Assembly: GCA_963828385.1 (NCBI GenBank)
Contig: CAWHEF010000002.1
Span: 682,001 to 746,000, forward strand
Direction: 5' to 3'
DNA: 64,000 nucleotides
Source of the DNA: Bog-756 sp963828385
GTDB lineage: Bacteria; Actinomycetota; Acidimicrobiia; Acidimicrobiales; RAAP-2
How positions within the stretch are numbered: position 1 is the first letter of the stretch; each line of letters opens with the position of its first letter. The notes below the pieces were generated by a model. The model saw nothing but the letters and a program-made list of their open reading frames with translations, was not told the DNA's origin and searched no databases. The position numbers and the translations under genes were made by a program. Below, piece after piece: positions 60,340-64,000 of this stretch.

Positions 60340-60860
60340 GCTCGACCATCCCCACCGGTGTGATCCTTCCCGCCGTACTCCGGATCGGCGAGGTGGCGAA
60401 GCTGACCGGGTTGACGACCCGCACGCTCCGGTACTGGGAGGAGCTCGGGCTCATCCGCCCCAGCGCCTACCGGGGCCGTGGTGAGCGCCTCTACAGCCAG
60501 GCCGACATGGCCCGGGCCACCAGGATCCGTGATCTCCAGGAGCTGCTCGGGTTCTCGCTGGCCGAGGTCCGGATGGTGCTCGAGACCGAGGAGCTCGTCG
60601 AGCTCGACCGCCTGCGCTCGGAGCTCAGGTGGGGTGGCCGCGATCCGGCCACCGTGCGATCGCTGGTCGATCAGGCCATCGAGGCAAACGACAAACTGTT
60701 GGTGCGACTCGACGACACCTTGACCCGGATCGGCGCCTTCCGCGCCGAACGCGCTTCCAAGGCCCACCGGCTGCGTCAGGCCCGTGACGAGATCGACGCC
60801 GGTCACGATCCGCGAGAGCGTTTCGCACCCGAGCCAACCAAAGGAGGACATCGACCATGA
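60336..60860 (+). CDS. MerR-family transcriptional regulator
   Basis: A 174-aa protein with the MerR winged helix at the start (LRIGEVAKLTGLTTRTLRYW, EELGLIRPSAYRGRGERLYS) and a coiled dimer helix (about 90-155, VRSLVDQAIEANDKLLVRLD). The C-terminal effector part is short, lacks cysteines and so is not a metal-sensing type. It is coupled to the pump before it and to the dienelactone hydrolase after it (ATGA at 60857-60860), and probably controls the operon. Confidence 0.9.
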   Translation: MSSTIPTGVILPAVLRIGEVAKLTGLTTRTLRYWEELGLIRPSAYRGRGERLYSQADMARATRIRDLQELLGFSLAEVRMVLETEELVELDRLRSELRWGGRDPATVRSLVDQAIEANDKLLVRLDDTLTRIGAFRAERASKAHRLRQARDEIDAGHDPRERFAPEPTKGGHRP

Positions 60861-61603
60861 CAGACGCCATGCGAGCGGAGACCACAGAGATCAGCGGCAG
60901 CGGTGGTGACAGCATCGAGGCATACCTGGCCCGACCGCTCGACCCCGCGCCAACCGGGGGGGTCGTCGTCATCCATCACATGCCGGGGTTCGACGAGCAG
61001 ACCAAGGAGATCACCCGGAACTTCGCTGCCCACGGGTACCTGGCAATCTGCCCCAACCTGTACTGGCGGGAGGCACCAGGGGCCAGTCCCGACGACGCTG
61101 CCGCTGCCGCAAGGGCGAAGGGTGGCGTGCCCGACGAGCGGCTGGTCGGTGACGTGGCGGGGGCGGTCAGCCACCTTCGCTCGCTCGAGAACTCGAACGG
61201 GAGGGTGGCCACCATCGGCTACTGCTCGGGCGGCCGGCAGTCGTTCCTGGCCGCCTGCAGCCTCACCCTGGAGGCCGCCGTCGACTGCTACGGCGCCTTC
61301 GTCGTCGGCACGCCGCCCGAGGGTTTCCCGATGAAGGTCGGGCCCCTCGGGCACCTGGCCGGCAACCTGTCCTGCCCGCTGCTCGGCCTCTTCGGCACGG
61401 ACGACCAGTACCCGTCGCCGGCCCACGTCGCCGAGCTCGAACAGATCCTGGAGAAAGCAGGGAAGGAGTTCGAGTTCCACAGTTACGAAGGAGCCGGTCA
61501 CGCCTTCTTCGCCACCAATCGGCCGAGCTACCGTCCGGAGGCGGCGATGGACGGTTGGCAGAAGATCTGGGACTTCTTCGGCCGCACGCTCGCCACCCGC
61601 TGA
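60857..61603 (+). CDS. Dienelactone hydrolase-family protein
   Basis: A 248-aa alpha/beta-hydrolase of the DLH family. The nucleophile elbow is GYCSGG with C123, as in carboxymethylenebutenolidase; GTDDQYP supplies the Asp and GAGHAFF the His. VVVIHHMPGFDEQTKEIT is the usual oxyanion-hole strand. It may hydrolyse a lactone or small ester exported or sensed by its operon partners. A DUF6295 gene follows 13 bp later. Confidence 0.9.
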   Translation: MTDAMRAETTEISGSGGDSIEAYLARPLDPAPTGGVVVIHHMPGFDEQTKEITRNFAAHGYLAICPNLYWREAPGASPDDAAAAARAKGGVPDERLVGDVAGAVSHLRSLENSNGRVATIGYCSGGRQSFLAACSLTLEAAVDCYGAFVVGTPPEGFPMKVGPLGHLAGNLSCPLLGLFGTDDQYPSPAHVAELEQILEKAGKEFEFHSYEGAGHAFFATNRPSYRPEAAMDGWQKIWDFFGRTLATR

Positions 61604-61616
61604 GAGGAGCTGTCCC

Positions 61617-61919
61617 GTGTGCACCTATCAGACAGCGACGTTGGTCATCGAAGGGAGCGGCAAAGGCACGACCGGGTGGTTTCCGGTTACGGACGCCTCG
61701 GTCTACTTCGACCACCCCGTCCACGCCCCTGCCGAACACACGCTCAACATCGACCTGCTCAACCCGTCGAAAGGAGCGGCCGCCCGGGTGGCCGTGGAGC
61801 TCGAGCCCGGATCGGCCCGGGCCCTGGCCCTGGCCATCCTGGACACGCTCGACACCCGGCCCGACGGCCTTGCGGGCACCGGGTCCCCGGCTGACGCCGC
61901 TCGAGCCCGACCGGCCTGA
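61617..61919 (+). CDS. DUF6295-family small protein
   Basis: A 100-aa protein translated from GTG at 61617, behind GAGAGGAGC. It reads CTYQTATLVIEGSGKGTTGW, ASVYFDHPVHAPAEHTLNID and ARVAVELEPGSARALALAIL, which matches the DUF6295 proteins as I recall them. No transmembrane segment or known catalytic motif is present. Its place after the dienelactone hydrolase suggests a shared small-molecule process. Function unknown. Confidence 0.75.
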   Translation: MCTYQTATLVIEGSGKGTTGWFPVTDASVYFDHPVHAPAEHTLNIDLLNPSKGAAARVAVELEPGSARALALAILDTLDTRPDGLAGTGSPADAARARPA

Positions 61920-61928
61920 CGAGCCCGA

Positions 61929-62474
61929 CTACTGGGCCGACGGCGGTGCTGGGGCGGCCGGCGGGGGCGCGGCACCGGCGGGCGGAGGAGGGGGAGGAGG
62001 AGCCGGGTAGCCGGCTGACGGGGGCGGGTAGCCGCCCGAACCGTAGCCGCCCGGTTCGGCCTGACGGAGTGCCGAGGGCCCGCGGTACTCGCTCGATCCG
62101 AGCCACAGGATGTACCAGAAGATGACGCTCAGGAGGACCAACCCCACCGTGAAGCCGCCACGGTGCCCGAAGCTCTTGGACACGTCGTGGAGGACGATGA
62201 TGCTCAACACCAACAGCACGATCGTCCCGATGACCGGGACGAGCCCGATGAGCAACCACCACGCATACGAGCGTGGTCGCCCGACCATCTTCAGGATGAC
62301 CACCACGTCGTAGATCGGGATGAACGCCGCCCAGGCCGGCTCCCCGTAGCTGCCGGCCTTCTTCAGCGTGCCGTAGACAGGCAGTGCGAACAGCAGATAG
62401 ATCACGACATAGGCGATCACCAGACCGACCGACGCCCCAGAGCTCGACGTCGTTGCCGCCGTCAGCAGTCCCAT
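61929..62474 (-). CDS. Small membrane protein with four spans (DUF5684-like)
   Basis: A 181-aa membrane protein. Spans are at about 16-36 (GLVIAYVVIYLLFALPVYG), 48-62, 70-95 (YAWWLLIGLVPVIGTIVLLV) and 108-128 (FTVGLVLLSVIFWYILWLG). AAFIPIYDVVVILKMVGRP is a DUF5684-type motif. The last 50 residues are a Pro/Gly/Ala-rich tail with polyproline. The ATG at 62474 was chosen since the upstream extension is not similar. Function unknown. It is convergent with the DUF6295 gene. Confidence 0.75.
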   Translation of the reverse strand: MGLLTAATTSSSGASVGLVIAYVVIYLLFALPVYGTLKKAGSYGEPAWAAFIPIYDVVVILKMVGRPRSYAWWLLIGLVPVIGTIVLLVLSIIVLHDVSKSFGHRGGFTVGLVLLSVIFWYILWLGSSEYRGPSALRQAEPGGYGSGGYPPPSAGYPAPPPPPPPAGAAPPPAAPAPPSAQ

Positions 62475-62712
62475 GGTCCTTCCTTTCCCGGACCCAGACG
62501 ACGGTCCGGTCGACACTGTGCGCCGCTGCCAGAGGGCCTGCCTTGCCGGATCGGCCCTTGCCAGAAGCTCTTGAATGAAGCACTGGTCCATCACCTGCTG
62601 TCACCGATATCGGTCCGAACGCCCGGATGCTTGAGTCCGCCTTCGACGGTTCCGGTGGTGCGGCTGCCGGCCGGCCGGGCGACGCACCCCCTGTGTAGGG
62701 TCGTTTTCCGTG

Positions 62713-64000
62713 ATGCGCGTCTATACGGCCGACCGGGCTGAGCCCCTTGCTGCCCGGCTGGCCCAGGTGTACGCGGAGCGACAGCCCGATCCCTTCGCTG
62801 CCGAGTGGCTCGCTGTGCCTTCGTTCGGCATGCGCCGTTGGCTGAACCTCGAGCTAGCCCGCCGGCTGGGCACATCGGCTGGACGTGCCGACGGCGTGGT
62901 GGCCAACGTGACCGCCGCCCTCCCCGCAGATCTCCGCGGCGCGGTGCTCGATGCCGGTCGGTCCGACAGTGGCGTCGACCCCTGGCGACTCGACAGGCTC
63001 GTGTGGTCGGTGCTCGAGGCACTCGATGCCGGTGGCGACGATCCGCTGCTCGCTCCGGTCGGCGCCGCGCAGCCCGGAACCTCGACATATGCCAGGGCCA
63101 GACGGATCGCCGATCTCTTCGACCGCTACCATCTCCACCGGCCCGACATGGTGCGGACGTGGGCGGCGGCTGCCGACGTCGACGCGTCGGCGCGATCGCT
63201 CCCCGGTCATGCCCGCTGGCAGCCGCACCTCTGGAGAGAGGTGCGCGCCCGCATCGGCGACCCGAGTCCACCCGAGCGGTGGCCTGCCCTGCTGGCCGCG
63301 GTCGGCGAAGGCCGACTCGCGCTCGATCTGCCCGACCGACTGGTCTTCTTCGGTTTCACCATGCTTCCGGTCGGCGGCTTCCTCGATCTGGCGGCTGCCA
63401 TCGCCACCCATCGGGAGCTCCATGTCTTCTTGCTCCAGCCGGCGCACTTCCCCGCCGGCGACCTGTCGAGGGCGAGCGGGCTTAGCGGCGTCCCGCCGTG
63501 GTGGGAAGAGGGCGAAGGTCCGCTGACGCCCCCCGTCGGTCTGGCCCCGCCCCGTGGCGATGACCGGACCGCGGCTCTCGTAAACCACCCGCTCCTCCGC
63601 TCGTGGGGCAGGCTGCACCGAGAGACCGCCGTCCTCCTCACCGCCGCCGAGAGGACGATCATGCCGGCGCCCGAGCGCGTGATCGGCCATACGGATGAGG
63701 ACGGCGGGCAGCCGAGCACGCTCCTGCACCGGCTCCAGCGATCGATCAGGGAGAACCTGGCGCCGGCGGGAGACTTCCGGCCCGGGTCAGAGGACCGATC
63801 GATAGAGGTGCACTCGTGCTTCGGCCCGACGAGGCAGGCCGAGGTCCTGCGCGACGTCCTGCTTCACCTGCTCGGGCGGCCCGGCACGGCACTGACCGAG
63901 GACGACGTGCTCGTGGTCTGTCCGTCACTCGATCGCTTCGTCCCCCTTATCGAAGCGGCCTTCGGACCTTCGGCCGGGACCGGATCGGGCACCGGATCAG
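62713..64000 (+). CDS. recC: Exodeoxyribonuclease V gamma subunit RecC, 5' part (truncated by window edge)
   Basis: An open frame from ATG 62713 runs to the end of the window without a stop, at least 429 codons. RecC is the chi-recognising subunit of the RecBCD helicase-nuclease that repairs double-strand breaks. The start MRVYTADRAEPLAARLAQVY and SFGMRRWLNLELARRLG match actinobacterial RecC; further along come YARARRIADLFDRYHLHRPD, VFFGFTMLPVGGFLDLAAAI and VHSCFGPTRQAEVLRDVLLH, typical of the helicase-like core. recB and recD probably follow outside the window. GTG at 62710 is an alternative start. Confidence 0.9.
   Translation, partial: MRVYTADRAEPLAARLAQVYAERQPDPFAAEWLAVPSFGMRRWLNLELARRLGTSAGRADGVVANVTAALPADLRGAVLDAGRSDSGVDPWRLDRLVWSVLEALDAGGDDPLLAPVGAAQPGTSTYARARRIADLFDRYHLHRPDMVRTWAAAADVDASARSLPGHARWQPHLWREVRARIGDPSPPERWPALLAAVGEGRLALDLPDRLVFFGFTMLPVGGFLDLAAAIATHRELHVFLLQPAHFPAGDLSRASGLSGVPPWWEEGEGPLTPPVGLAPPRGDDRTAALVNHPLLRSWGRLHRETAVLLTAAERTIMPAPERVIGHTDEDGGQPSTLLHRLQRSIRENLAPAGDFRPGSEDRSIEVHSCFGPTRQAEVLRDVLLHLLGRPGTALTEDDVLVVCPSLDRFVPLIEAAFGPSAGTGSGTGS

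Noticed and set aside
1..64000. tRNA, rRNA, CRISPR arrays, insertion sequences, prophage genes
   Set aside because: Scanned by eye for tRNA TTCGA arms, regular spaced repeats and transposase or integrase motifs; none was convincing. A dedicated RNA or IS search could still find something short.

Overview
The window is a 64 kb piece of a very GC-rich chromosome from a Gram-positive-type actinobacterium. The support is consistently G/C-ending codons, frequent GTG/TTG starts, many ATGA and GTGA stop/start overlaps, an F420-type LLM oxidoreductase, an actinobacterial group 1h [NiFe]-hydrogenase, an RskA-type anti-sigma factor and RecC. The gene mix would fit Acidimicrobiia or a related lineage, but that placement is an inference. 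No rRNA, tRNA, CRISPR array, transposase or phage gene was seen. Four genes share the same +1 change of reading frame (hhyS, a hydrogenase accessory gene, an htrA-like protease and a secreted esterase-like gene). This suggests a draft assembly with residual indels, although real lesions are possible.

0-14.1 kb, minus strand: one long, tightly coupled operon for a group 1h hydrogenase. In order of transcription it holds small subunit hhyS (frameshifted), large subunit hhyL, a NifU-like protein, DUF5947, DUF6084, an accessory protein of about 470 aa (frameshifted), a maturation protease, a 34-aa membrane peptide, a YceI protein, hypA, hypC, hypD, hypF, a SIS-HypC fusion, a SIS protein and hypE. 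hypB is not in the window. Facing this operon is a PadR-YceI fusion regulator whose YceI half resembles the operon's own YceI protein, with an inverted repeat between them.

15.4-23.8 kb: a membrane-anchored small protein, a PAS-PAS protein, a TMEM175-type channel, an SDR/AhpD-like pair, two further SDRs, an enoyl-CoA hydratase, a RibD/DHFR-type reductase, a third YceI and a MarR regulator with GTTGC half-sites. 23.8-30.5 kb: a DUF3089 lipoprotein, then an ECF sigma/anti-sigma pair facing a run of an amicyanin-like cupredoxin, three ferritin-like proteins (one with a Tat lipoprotein signal), a TatA and a small membrane protein. This looks like a self-contained cell-envelope module. 30.5-34.2 kb: an osmoprotectant-type ABC importer.

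34.3-46 kb: an SGNH lipoprotein, a broken htrA, a ZTP riboswitch ahead of folD, a MarR/MFS pair, a PEP-mutase family enzyme with TauE/SafE, a DHA2 MFS pump, YjbQ, Tag and a C69-type peptidase. 46-57.4 kb: a class V aminotransferase, the broken esterase, PdxH, and a lipid/xenobiotic set (acyl-CoA dehydrogenase, thioesterase, F420-type oxidoreductase, SDR, flavin monooxygenase), then HAD and unknown proteins. 57.5-64 kb: an HTH-Clp_N regulator with nested TTGAC repeats, an MFS-MerR-dienelactone hydrolase-DUF6295 operon, a DUF5684-like membrane protein, and the start of recC, which runs off the right edge.
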